Shown here one piece after another: positions 35,082-44,600 of a stretch of DNA of 64,000 nt. Under the pieces are notes generated by a model that was not told the origin of the DNA, did not search any database, and saw only the letters and a list, made by a program, of their open reading frames with translations. A program made the translations under genes and the position numbers. Positions within the stretch are counted from its first letter, which is position 1. The number at the start of each line of letters is the position of its first letter. The DNA is from Actinocorallia longicatena (GTDB lineage Bacteria; Actinomycetota; Actinomycetes; Streptosporangiales; Streptosporangiaceae): positions 62,001 to 126,000 of the forward strand of contig NZ_BAAAUV010000005.1 in assembly GCF_039534125.1 (NCBI RefSeq), in the 5' to 3' direction.

Positions 35082-36551
35082 ATGGCCGTCTTGCGAAGCG
35101 AAGAATCGCTGAACTTGTCGAGTGGTGTAGACCTTTCCGTGTTCGGGCAGCGTCTGCGGCATCTGCGCCGCGGACGGGGCCTTACCCTCTCTGAGCTGGG
35201 CGAACGTGTCGGACGGGCCCCCTCGCAGCTCTCCCTCCTGGAGAACGGCAAGCGCGAACCGAAGCTGTCACTGCTTCAGGCGCTGGCCACGGCGCTCGGC
35301 GTCCCGGTCGAGGAACTTCTTCAGAAGGAGGCCCCCTCGCGGCGGGCCCAGCTGGAGATCGCCCTCGAGGACGCCCAGCGCGACCCGATCTACAAGCAGC
35401 TCGGGCTGCCCTACCTGAAGGCGTCCAAACGCCTTCCCAACGACGTCCTCGAACACCTGCTCGGGCTGTACGACGAGCTGAAGCGGTCGCGGACCAAGCC
35501 GACCGCCTCCCCGGAGGAGGCGCGGATCGCCAACGCCGAGCTCCGGCGGAAGATGCACGACCGCGGCAACTACTTCGGCGAGATCGAGCAGGTCGCCCGC
35601 AAGACGCTGGACAACGTCGGCTACAAGTCCGGGGCGCTGTCCCAGGGCATGCTGATGGCCCTGGTCACCCACTTCGGCTACAACCTGCGCTACGTCCAGG
35701 ACCTGCCGCGGTCCGTCCGTTCGGTGACCGACCAGCGCAACCGGCGGATCTACCTCGAGCGCGAGCAGCTCGGCATGCACACCCCCCGCACGATCCTGCT
35801 CCAGACCCTCGGCCACATCGCCCTGGCCCACACGGTGCCGCGGGACTTCGCCGACTTCCTGCGCCAGCGCGTCGAGGCCAACTACTTCGCCGCGGCGATG
35901 CTGCTGCCCGAGGCGGCCGTCGCGCCCTACCTGCGCGACGCCAAGGCCAACCGCGAGCTGTCGGTCGAGGACCTCGCCGACGTCTTCTCCGTCTCCTACG
36001 AGATGGCCGCCCACCGCTTCACCAACATCGCCAGCCACCACCTCGACCTGCGCTGCCACTTCACCAAGAACGACGAGAGCGGGACGATCTACAAGGCCTA
36101 CGCCAACGACGGCCTGGTCTTCCCCGCCGACGAGGACGGCGCGATCGAGGGCCAGCGGATGTGCCGCCAGTGGGGCGGCCGGCGGGTGTTCAACAGCCAT
36201 GACCGGTTCTCCGTCTTCTACCAGTACACCGACACGCCCAAGGGCACGTACTGGTGCCTGTCGCACATCGACCCCTCGCACGAGCGCGACTTCGCGATCA
36301 CCCTCGGGGTCCGGTTCGAGGACTCTCGCTGGTTCCGCGGCCGCGAGACCCAGAACCGGGTCAAGTCCGCCTGCCCCGACGGCGACTGCTGCCAGCTCCC
36401 GCCGGCCGAGCTCGCCGCCCGCTGGGAGGGCCAGGCGTGGCCCTCGGCGAGGGCCCACTCCCATGTCCTGTCGGTGCTGCCGCCCGGTGCCTTCCCCGGC
36501 GTCGACGACGCGGACGTGTACACCTTCCTCGACAAACACAGCGAGTCATAG
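35082..36551 (+). CDS. ramB: RamB-type regulator (XRE HTH plus IrrE-like domain)
   Basis: 489 residues. HTH of the XRE type at about 20-80 (FGQRLRHLRRGRGLTLSELG, GRAPSQLSLLENGKREPKL), then an ImmA/IrrE-like region (ILLQTLGHIALAHTV, in which the HExxH zinc motif is degenerate) and a Cys/His-rich C-terminal domain (CPDGDCCQLPP). This is the RamB architecture, known in corynebacteria and mycobacteria to control acetate metabolism and aceA. Its position opposite aceA supports the same role here. Confidence 0.9.
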   Translation: MAVLRSEESLNLSSGVDLSVFGQRLRHLRRGRGLTLSELGERVGRAPSQLSLLENGKREPKLSLLQALATALGVPVEELLQKEAPSRRAQLEIALEDAQRDPIYKQLGLPYLKASKRLPNDVLEHLLGLYDELKRSRTKPTASPEEARIANAELRRKMHDRGNYFGEIEQVARKTLDNVGYKSGALSQGMLMALVTHFGYNLRYVQDLPRSVRSVTDQRNRRIYLEREQLGMHTPRTILLQTLGHIALAHTVPRDFADFLRQRVEANYFAAAMLLPEAAVAPYLRDAKANRELSVEDLADVFSVSYEMAAHRFTNIASHHLDLRCHFTKNDESGTIYKAYANDGLVFPADEDGAIEGQRMCRQWGGRRVFNSHDRFSVFYQYTDTPKGTYWCLSHIDPSHERDFAITLGVRFEDSRWFRGRETQNRVKSACPDGDCCQLPPAELAARWEGQAWPSARAHSHVLSVLPPGAFPGVDDADVYTFLDKHSES

Positions 36552-36676
36552 AATTCGGTTCGACCGGAAGAGTTTCGGCCGTCGTGCCCGGGCGGCGGAC
36601 CGGTCCCTTTGTGAACTGGAGGTTTCGTCGCGTTAAGTTCAGGGGTCGGTCCGCCCACCTCCGCGTGAGGGGGTGA

Positions 36677-37690
36677 ATGATCGGAGATATCCGCGGTGTT
36701 CCTTCCCTAGAAGGGAGTTTGCTTGTGCTCGCTGAAGCCTCCAACTGGCTGAATCGGTGTTCGAGCCTCGCCGCGGACTGGCCCCTCCAGGACCTGCTGG
36801 AGGCCAAGGGTTCGACCAGGATCAGCGTCGTGCTGCCCGCGAGGGACGAGCAGGACACCGTAGGGCTGATCGTCTCGGCGATCCGCCGGGATCTCGTGGA
36901 ACGGGCGCCGCTCGTCGACGAGATCGTCGTGATCGACTCCAGGTCGTCCGACGCCACCGCGGAGATCGCCGCCGCCGCGGGTGCCAAGGTCTTCGCCCAG
37001 GACGCCATCCTGCCCCGGCTGCCGTCGATGTCGGGCAAGGGCGAGGCGCTGTGGAAGTCCCTGGCCGTCACGACCGGCGATCTCGTGGTCTTCGTGGACG
37101 CGGACCTGCTGAACTTCTCCTCGACCTTCGTGACCGGCCTGCTCGGGCCGCTGCTGTCGGACCCGTCGGTCAGCCTGGTGAAGGCCTGCTACGACCGTCC
37201 CTACAACGGGGGAGAGGCCTCCTTCGCGGGCGGGGGCAGGGTCACCGAGCTCGTCGCCCGTCCGCTGATCAACATGCACTGGCCGCAGCTCGCGGGGGTC
37301 GTCCAGCCCTTGTCGGGGGAGTACGCGGGCCGCCGCTCCCTGCTGGAACGCCTCCCCTTCGTCACCGGCTACGGCGTGGAGCTCGGGCTCCTGCTCGACA
37401 CGGTCCATCTGGAGGGCCTCGACGCCCTCGCCCAGGTCGACCTCGGGGTGCGGGTCCACAGCCACAACTCCACCGAGGCGCTGGGCGCCATGGCGTCCCA
37501 GATCATGCAGACCGCCTGGACCCGCCTCGACCGCCAGGGCCTCATGCTCGCCCTCTCCCAGCCCTCCTCCGACCTCACCCAGTTCCACCGGGGCCCGTCC
37601 GGCTACGTCCCGGCGGACCGCGACGCCGCCGTCGGCGAACGGCCCCCCATGATCCAGATTCCCGAGTACGCGTCTCTCCAGCCTCGTTGA
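36677..37690 (+). CDS. gpgS: Glucosyl-3-phosphoglycerate synthase
   Basis: 337 residues (321 if GTG at 36725, which has AAGGGAG upstream, is the start; ATG 36677 also has GAGGGGG). GT81-type glycosyltransferase: ISVVLPARDEQDTVG, VVIDSRSSDATAEIA, the metal-binding VFVDADLLN and GGGRVTELVARPLI with VQPLSGEYAGRR. It joins glucose to 3-phosphoglycerate, the first step of methylglucose lipopolysaccharide and glucosylglycerate synthesis. It stands alone here. Confidence 0.9.
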   Translation: MIGDIRGVPSLEGSLLVLAEASNWLNRCSSLAADWPLQDLLEAKGSTRISVVLPARDEQDTVGLIVSAIRRDLVERAPLVDEIVVIDSRSSDATAEIAAAAGAKVFAQDAILPRLPSMSGKGEALWKSLAVTTGDLVVFVDADLLNFSSTFVTGLLGPLLSDPSVSLVKACYDRPYNGGEASFAGGGRVTELVARPLINMHWPQLAGVVQPLSGEYAGRRSLLERLPFVTGYGVELGLLLDTVHLEGLDALAQVDLGVRVHSHNSTEALGAMASQIMQTAWTRLDRQGLMLALSQPSSDLTQFHRGPSGYVPADRDAAVGERPPMIQIPEYASLQPR

Positions 37691-37768
37691 ATGGAACGGT
37701 GACACTCCGGGTAGGGATGATCACAATGCGGGTGGCGCTGCGACGGGAGTTCCCCAGGGGGCCCCAAA

Positions 37769-38515
37769 GTGAACTGGACTCAAACCTGGCAGTCGGTGAC
37801 CGATAACGTCGCGCAGACGGGACCGAAGGTCCTGGTGTTCCTGTGCGTCATGGTCATCGGCTGGATCATCGCGCGGGTACTCCGCGGGGTGGTCCAGAAA
37901 CTGCTCAACAAGGTCGGCTTCGATCGATGGGTGGGCGACACGCCCGTCGGTGAGGGGCTGAAGCGCAGCGGGTGGGGCGCGAGCATGCTCGTGGCCAAGA
38001 TCACCTACTGGGCGATCCTGCTGGTCACGCTGCAGATGGCGTTCGGCGTGTTCGGCGCGAACCCGGTGAGCGACCTGCTCGCCTCGGTGGTGGCGTGGCT
38101 GCCCAAGGCGGCCGTCGCGATCATCCTTGTGGTGGTGGCCTCGGCGATCGCCAAGGTCGTCAAGGACCTGGTCATCGCGGCCACGGGGCAGCTGTCCTAC
38201 GGCAGGCTGCTGGCCAACATCGCGCAGTTCTTCATCCTGGCCGTCGGTATCATCGCGGCCCTGAACCAGATCGGCGTCGCCACGACCGTGACCACGCCCA
38301 TCCTTGTGACCGTCCTGGCCACCATCGGGGCGATCCTGGCGATCGGCGTCGGCGGCGGCCTGATCAAGCCCATGCAGGAGCGGTGGGAGCGCATGCTGAG
38401 CCGCGCCGAGAAGGACGCGGGCGTCGGCCCGGCCTACGACAGGGGACGGGAGGACGCCCTGCGCGGGTCCGGCGAGCGCGAGACCACGCCCGTCGAGCGG
38501 ACGACCCTCCAGTGA
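37769..38515 (+). CDS. Mechanosensitive-channel-like TM-helix protein
   Basis: 248 residues from GTG at 37769. Two repeats of the TM_helix module (about 15-60 and 100-140, VLVFLCVMVIGWIIARVLRG and AAVAIILVVVASAIAKVVKD) and five membrane segments ending in GAILAIGVGGGLIKPM. This is the small CmpX-like branch of the MscS superfamily lacking the beta domain. The charged C-terminus is cytoplasmic. Probably an osmotic or envelope-stress channel. Confidence 0.75.
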   Translation: MNWTQTWQSVTDNVAQTGPKVLVFLCVMVIGWIIARVLRGVVQKLLNKVGFDRWVGDTPVGEGLKRSGWGASMLVAKITYWAILLVTLQMAFGVFGANPVSDLLASVVAWLPKAAVAIILVVVASAIAKVVKDLVIAATGQLSYGRLLANIAQFFILAVGIIAALNQIGVATTVTTPILVTVLATIGAILAIGVGGGLIKPMQERWERMLSRAEKDAGVGPAYDRGREDALRGSGERETTPVERTTLQ

Positions 38516-38785
38516 TCAGGAGGCGACGGTCCTGAGCTCACGCTCGATCGCGGTGGCCCGCAGGAGTTCCCAGTCGAACTCCTGTCCGGGCCACCAGCCT
38601 TTTTCCATGCAGACCTCGAGGAAGCCGTGCCGGTAGTCCCGCAGGGTCTTCTCGGTCAGGGGCAGGCCGGAACCCTGGATGATGTCGCGCACCGCGGCGG
38701 CGTGCTGGTCGGCGGCCGCGGTCAGCCCGGGCGAGAGGCTCAGCTCGTCCAGGCGCTCGAGGAGTTCGTCGTGGAGTGAGCGCAT
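38516..38785 (-). CDS. Small hypothetical protein, DUF6401-like
   Basis: 89 residues. The LTAAADQHAAAVRDII segment resembles small actinobacterial DUF6401 proteins; the second half (TLRDYRHGFLEVCMEKGWW) is tryptophan-rich. It ends next to the convergent channel gene stop, with no room for a terminator. Function unknown. Confidence 0.6.
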   Translation of the reverse strand: MRSLHDELLERLDELSLSPGLTAAADQHAAAVRDIIQGSGLPLTEKTLRDYRHGFLEVCMEKGWWPGQEFDWELLRATAIERELRTVAS

Positions 38786-39030
38786 GACCCCGAAGAGTAC
38801 GTCTCTTTACCTTGTGCTGAATCCGCCCGGTGAGGCGGTGGAAGTGCGCGCCGAACGCCAAAGGGCGCCCGAAATCCCTGGGGCTAGCCGCATCCCGGCC
38901 CGCCGTCTAGCGGCTGAACTTCTGTTGTGACGGCACGCACACGCACTCCGGCCTACTCTTCGGTAACTCCCGGGTGCTACCGTGGGTAACACACTATTAG
39001 ACGAAGTATCCCGGAAGAGGTTCACACACC

Positions 39031-40257
39031 GTGTCCGACGTAGCGAAGAGCTTCTCCCTGGAGCTCACCGAAGATGTCCGGGACGCCCAGGCCTGGTGTC
39101 ATGAGTTCGCCCGCGACGTCATCCGCCCCGCGGCGGAGGAGTGGGACGAACGCGAGGAGACCCCCTGGCCGATCATCCAGGAGGCGGCCAAGATCGGCCT
39201 GTACTCTCTGGACTTCTTCGCCACCCAGTCCTTCGAGGATTCCGGTCTCGGCATTCCGGTCACTTTCGAAGAGCTCTTCTGGGGCGACGCGGGCATCGCG
39301 CTGGCCATCGTCGGAACGGGCCTCGCCGCCGCGTCCCTGGCGACGACCGGAACCCCCGAGCAGATCGCCGAGTGGGCGCCGCAGATGTTCGGCACCGCCG
39401 ACGACGTCAAGCTGGGAGCCTTCTGCGCCTCCGAGCCGAACGCGGGCTCCGACGTCGGCTCCATCCGCTGCAAGGCCGTCTACCAGGAGGCCACCGACGA
39501 GTGGGTCCTGAACGGCGTGAAGACCTGGGTGACCAACGGCGGCATCGCCAACGTCCACGTGGTCGTCGCCTCGATCTACCCCGAGCTCGGCTCGCGCGGC
39601 CAGGCGTCCTTCATCATCCCCCCGAACACTCCCGGCTTCTCCCAGGGCCAGAAGTTCAAGAAGCACGGCATCCGCGCCAGCCACACCGCCGAGGTCATCC
39701 TCGACAACGTGCGCATCCCCGGCTCCCTCCTCATCGGCGGCAAGGAGCGTTTCGACGCCCGCATCGCCCGCGTCCGCGAGGGCAAGCGCGCCGCCGGCCA
39801 GGCCGCCATGAAGACCTTCGAGACGACCCGCCCGACCGTCGGCGCCATGGCTCTGGGCGTCGGCCGCGCCGCCTACGACTACGCCCTGTCCTACTCCCGC
39901 GAGCGCGAGCAGTTCGGCAAGAAGATCGGTGACTTCCAGGCCATCGCCTTCAAGCTGGCCGACATGAAGACCCAGCTCGACGCCGCCCGCCTCCTCGTCT
40001 GGCGCGCCGCCTGGATGGCCCGCGCCGGAAAGCCCTTCGAGAACGCCGAAGGCTCCATGGCCAAACTCGCCGCCTCCGAGATGTCCGTCCGCGTCACCGA
40101 GGAAGCCATCCAGATCCTCGGCGGCAACGGCTACACCCGCGACTACCCCGTAGAACGCATGCACCGCGACTCCAAGATCTTCACCATCTTCGAAGGCACC
40201 TCCGAGATCCAGCGCCTCGTCATCGGCCGCACCGTCACAGGCCTCCCGGTCCGCTAA
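39031..40257 (+). CDS. Acyl-CoA dehydrogenase with duplicated 3' end
   Basis: 408 residues from GTG at 39031 with GAAGAGG upstream. FAD-dependent acyl-CoA dehydrogenase: GLYSLDFFATQ, FCASEPNAGSDVGSIRCKAV, YALSYSREREQFGKKIGDFQ, LGGNGYTRDYPVERMHRDSK and the C-terminal FEGTSEIQRLVIGR with the catalytic Glu at residue 388. It introduces the alpha-beta double bond in fatty-acid or branched-chain oxidation. The last 26 codons (383-408) and stop recur at 53102-53183, and no terminator of the usual T-tailed kind follows this copy. Confidence 0.9.
   Translation: MSDVAKSFSLELTEDVRDAQAWCHEFARDVIRPAAEEWDEREETPWPIIQEAAKIGLYSLDFFATQSFEDSGLGIPVTFEELFWGDAGIALAIVGTGLAAASLATTGTPEQIAEWAPQMFGTADDVKLGAFCASEPNAGSDVGSIRCKAVYQEATDEWVLNGVKTWVTNGGIANVHVVVASIYPELGSRGQASFIIPPNTPGFSQGQKFKKHGIRASHTAEVILDNVRIPGSLLIGGKERFDARIARVREGKRAAGQAAMKTFETTRPTVGAMALGVGRAAYDYALSYSREREQFGKKIGDFQAIAFKLADMKTQLDAARLLVWRAAWMARAGKPFENAEGSMAKLAASEMSVRVTEEAIQILGGNGYTRDYPVERMHRDSKIFTIFEGTSEIQRLVIGRTVTGLPVR
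40176..40257 (+). repeat. Left copy of the dehydrogenase 3'-end direct repeat
   Basis: 82 bp nearly identical to 53102-53183 (offset 12926): 77 of 82 match, with 56 bp perfect from 40180. It encodes the last 26 residues and stop of the intact gene. Confidence 0.95.
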
Positions 40258-40648
40258 ATCCCCAGCTCGGCAAGGCTTTCCTCGCGCCGGTCCCGGCATC
40301 CGCGACATCGTGGATACCGGGACCGATCCGTGAGATCTAGAAGATCCGATGTATCTTCGAATCTGCTGCGAAGGCCCTGTTCCTGGCCATCGGCCACGGC
40401 ACTGCTGGCGAATCCTCCTTTTGAGGTAGCGGCTTTCGGCGTTTTGCACCGCGCGTCCCGCGTTTTGCCCGCACCGGTATCTGGCCAGGCGTGCTGAGCG
40501 TGTGCTGACCCCCTCCCTTACCGGGTAGGGGTATTCAGGTCTGCGACGTCAGGGATGACGCTGTCCGCCTACAGGATACTTTGACGCATGCCGCGGGCCT
40601 CGGCCCGAACGGTCGGTCGGTGAAGGATTTCGGTAGCAGTTGTGCGGT
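40258..40648. other. Gene-free stretch at the left island edge
   Basis: No convincing gene. A 13-bp stem with one mismatch (40289-40301 with 40312-40324) around a 10-nt loop lies 32 bp after the stop of the dehydrogenase; it lacks a T-run. The rest shows nothing I can name. Confidence 0.5.
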
Positions 40649-41251
40649 TCACTCTTTTCCGGAGACTTCCGCGCTAACCAGTGCTTCGACCCTGGCGGAG
40701 ATGTCGCGGTCTTCGCCGTTCACGGCGGTGATGTTGGGATGCCCGGCGGTGGAGCCGATGAGGACGAACGCCTGGCTGGGATGCAGGCTGGCTTGAGCGC
40801 TCACGGTTTTCGCGGGAATGTCCCCGGCGGCGACGATGACGGCGCATCCGGAGGCGATGAGGGTGTTCAGAAAGGGTGTGGAATTCGCGACGGTGGCCGG
40901 CCCGGTGACGGGGAGATACTGCACTTTGGCACGAGTCCGCAGTGAAGCCTGCTGCATTCCGGACCAGGCTGGAATGGCCGCCGGATCGGTGATGCCCTGC
41001 GCTCCGGTGAGAAGGCACGCCTTGGTCGCGAGATACTCCCTGGTCCGCACGGGCGCAGGTCCAGGTCTCCACGCGACGGCCAGTCCGATCGACACGACGC
41101 AAATGAGGGAAATGCAGAGGAGAACGCGCTGGTGAAACGGTGGGAGCTGCTTCCAGGAACTGGTGATTCGTTCGATGAACGTCGGTAGGCGCACTCGTCC
41201 CCGTATGTAGGCGGTCGCCATGCCGACCGGACGTCGAGTTGGACGGCACAT
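40649..41251 (-). CDS. Membrane-anchored BMP-like periplasmic-binding fragment
   Basis: About 190-200 residues; ATG at 41251 or 41221. A basic N-terminus precedes one membrane helix (about residues 42-60, VLLCISLICVVSIGLAVAW), then an extracytoplasmic domain that resembles the first lobe of BMP/Med-type binding proteins: ACLLTGAQGITDPAAIPAWS, KVQYLPVTGPATVANS and INTLIASGCAVIVAAG-like text. At 200 residues it lacks the second lobe, so ligand binding in the usual cleft is unlikely. It lies on the toxin island, divergent from the RHS gene. Confidence 0.65.
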   Translation of the reverse strand: MCRPTRRPVGMATAYIRGRVRLPTFIERITSSWKQLPPFHQRVLLCISLICVVSIGLAVAWRPGPAPVRTREYLATKACLLTGAQGITDPAAIPAWSGMQQASLRTRAKVQYLPVTGPATVANSTPFLNTLIASGCAVIVAAGDIPAKTVSAQASLHPSQAFVLIGSTAGHPNITAVNGEDRDISARVEALVSAEVSGKE

Positions 41252-41279
41252 CGTAGGCGGGGGTCATGATCTAATGTCA

Positions 41280-41295
41280 AGTGACCCGCATCACA
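41280..41295. promoter_or_regulatory. CRP/GlxR-type site 1
   Basis: AGTGACCCGCATCACA fits TGTGA-N6-TCACA with one mismatch. It lies 28 bp upstream of the minus-strand BMP-like gene. Confidence 0.5.
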
Positions 41296-41433
41296 TCTCG
41301 ACTCGACGGGTGCATGGGAAGTCAGTGGCTAGGTGAGCACTGTGGCATGCGACGAGTGCATCGAGGGTGTTGACGGCGGATCGTCTCGGCGTTCGGCTCC
41401 AGCACGGTGCGGGACCATTCCGATGCTGTCAAG

Positions 41434-41449
41434 AGTGACCAGGATCACT
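41434..41449. promoter_or_regulatory. CRP/GlxR-type site 2
   Basis: AGTGACCAGGATCACT, arms AGTGA/TCACT around six bases, 183 bp before the RHS start. Same architecture as site 1, 154 bp away. Confidence 0.5.
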
Positions 41450-41631
41450 TGTCCATCCGGAACTTGCGCCACCTGCGCACTAACGATCAAGGCGTCTGAA
41501 AACCGCTACTTTGAGATTCTTACATCTTGTTTTGTCACTTGCTGATCAGTTACTTCTGAAAAGCCTCGGCGTGATCATGCCTGGGTTGGTTCGCTCGCCT
41601 CCATGGCGGCCGACTGCAGAGGGCGTGGCTC

Positions 41632-44600
41632 GTGATCAGCTTGTCGCTGTCTCAGGTCTTCCTGGGTCTGGTCGTGTTGGTATCCGTGATGATGGCCGGT
41701 GCCTACATCGGTGGCCGGTTCTCTGGTGCGAGGCGTCGGCATGTCGGCTGGTTCGGTCCCCGGGCGAGCTTCCGGATCGTCTTCACGGCGGGCGTGGCGT
41801 TGATCGCGACGCTGACCTCCGAACCCGCGATGGCGATGAGCGCGCTGGTGGAGACGCCCGAGCTGAGGCTGCCGGGGGTTGAGGCGGTCGAGGGCCTCGT
41901 CCGGGGCAAGCCGACGCCGAAATGGGGGGATCTGCCCAAGCAGGGCGGCGGCACCGCCAACGGCGATCCGGTCATGGTCTCCGGTGACGGGACTCGGGCG
42001 AACAAGGGTAACGGCCACAAGCCCAAGCCGGGCAAGGGCGAACTGCCGGAGTACGAGCGGCTGAAGCCGAAGTACCCCGAGGGAGCGAGCGCCGACGGGA
42101 CCGTTGGGTACGTCAAGCGGACGAGCAAGCGGCTCGCCGCCAAGTCGACGGCTACCTCGGACTACTTCCAGAACGCCGACGGCACCACCACGCGGATCAT
42201 GAGCCAGTCGCCGGTGAACTACCACGACGCCAAGGGCGGCTGGCAGCCGATCGACACGACGCTCAAGCAGTCCGGCGGGCGGTTCGAAGAGACAGCCAAC
42301 GGCGTGAACGCAGACTTCGCGGCCTCGGCCGCCGATCCGCGCCTGGTGCATCTGACAGCCGACGGACACGAGATCTCCTACGGCCTTCAGGGCGCCGCGC
42401 CGGTCGCACCGACCGTCTCAGGAAGCACCGCGACCTACCCCGAGGCCCTGGCCAAGACCGACGTCCAACTCGAGACGACTCCCACCGGCATCAAGGAGAC
42501 CCTGGTCTTGAAGGCGTCCGACGCCCAGGCCGAATGGGTTTTCCCGCTCGATACCGGAGGCCTCCAGCCCGTCATCGACGAGGGCGGCGGCATCCGGTTC
42601 CAGGACCCGCGAGGCAAGGTCGTCACCCGTGCCCCGCCGGCGTTCGCCGAGGACTCCAAGTACGACCCGCGCTCCGGCCTCCCGGCCACCACCCGTCAGA
42701 TCACCTACCGGCTCGAGGACCGGGACGGCACCAAGGTTCTGGTCATGACGCTGGACCCGGAATGGCTGAAGTCACCCGAGAGGGTGTTCCCGGTCAAGGT
42801 CGACCCGACCTACACGATGTACTCCGCGTCGACCTACGTGATGACCAACGCGAACGGTGACCACTCGACGGAGCGCCTGATCGCCGTCGGCTCGTGGGAC
42901 AACGGCCCGCACACGGCCCGCTCCTACCTGAAGTTCCCCGACCAGGGCCTGGACTACTCCGGTGTGACGGTCGCCTCCGCGAAGCTCCAGATCTTCAACG
43001 TGTGGGCGAGCACCTGCACCGCTCAGCAGTTCGACATCTTCGAAGGCCTCGAGGACTGGAACTCCTGGGACGCCAAGATGCAGTCCTACGCCACGTCCCC
43101 GGGCTACACCCAGTGGCTGGGCTACAACTCCCAGACGCTGACCACGGCGTGCGCCAACACGACCTTCGATCCGTCGATCGGCCAGTGGCTCGACGTCCCC
43201 GTGGCCGCGGCGAACCTGCCGATTATCCAGGGCTGGGCGAACGGAACCCGCCCGGACTACGGCCTGGTCCTCGCGGCACCGGTCAACGACAACGCGCACT
43301 GGAAACAGTTCGCCTCCTCCAATAACTGGTCGACGCCGCCGAAATTCGTCGTCACCTACAACACCGGAAAGATCCCTCCGCGCCTGCGCAACCAGGCCCC
43401 GGCCGACGGCAATGTCTTCGACACCCTCACCCCGACGCTGTCCGCGACGGGTGAAGTCGATCCGGCCGCCACGACGAAGCAGATCCGCTTCAAGGTCTAC
43501 AACGACGCGAGCACCCTCGTCGCCGACTCCGGGAACCAGAACACCACCGACTCACTGGCGTCCTGGACGGTTCCCGCAGGTGCGCTGACCTGGGGCAAGT
43601 CCTACTACTGGACCGCACAGTCCTACGACGGCACGACCTACTCCTCCAATCCACCCTGGCTGACGTTCTCCGTCCAGGTGCCACAGCCGACGATCACTTC
43701 GTCGCTGTCACAGAACAGCGACCGGGGCTTCGACCCGGGGAATGGCAACTACACCACGTCCGCGACCGACGCCGACGTGGAGACCATCGGCCCGGACCTC
43801 CAGGTTTCCCGTGACTACAACTCTCGCGACCCGCGCGTCTCCGGCGCGTTCGGAGCGGCCTGGTCGAGCGTCTACGACTCCCAGGTCGCCGAGCAGTACA
43901 CGACCTCGGGCGCGGTGAAGGGCACCTACGTCACCTACCCCGAAGGCTCCGTGGTCGGGTTCGGCAAGAACAGCGATGGCAGCTTCACGCCGCCGTCCGG
44001 CCGCTATGTCTCCTTCCGGTCGGTGAGCAACGGCTACACGCTGACCGACAAGGACGGCACGCTCTACACCTTCACCCAGTCGCTCGGCGGCGGAAAGTAC
44101 GGCATCTCCTCGATCGCCGACGCCAGCAACCGCGCGATCACCTTTACCTGGACCTCAGGGAAGATCACCAAGGTGGTGTCCGGGATCTCCGGCAGGTCCC
44201 TCAACCTGGCCTGGACGACGCCTGCCGCCCCCCTGAAGCCGCACGTCTCGACCGTTACGACCGATCCCGCGACGCCCGGCGACAACTCCACCATCCAGAC
44301 CTGGACCTACACCTACACCGGCGACAAGCTCACCCAGGCGTGCTCACTGGGCTGCACGGTCTACGGCTATGCGTCCGGTTCGAACTATCACTCCCAGGTC
44401 CTCGACACGGGCGCCGACTCCTACTGGCCGCTGGCCGAACCGTCCGGGACGGTCGCCAACAGCGCGAACCTGGCCAACCAGGGCTCGGACAAGGGCACCT
44501 ACAGCAACGTGACGCTCGGCGTCACCGGCCCGCTGGCGGGTGGCTCGGCCACAGCGGCCGGATTCAACGGCACGAACTCCGCCGTCCAGCTGCCCCGCAC

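Larger units (their letters stand above)
41252..41631. promoter_or_regulatory. Promoter region between the BMP-like and RHS genes
   Basis: 380 bp without a gene. The right half is notably AT-rich for this genome (41505-41570). It contains two CRP-type dyads at 41280 and 41434. No single convincing -35/-10 pair stands out. Confidence 0.5.

Noticed and set aside
40289..40324. Hairpin after the dehydrogenase gene as its terminator
   Set aside because: One mismatch, 10-nt loop and no T-run; the stem after the right repeat is a far better terminator.
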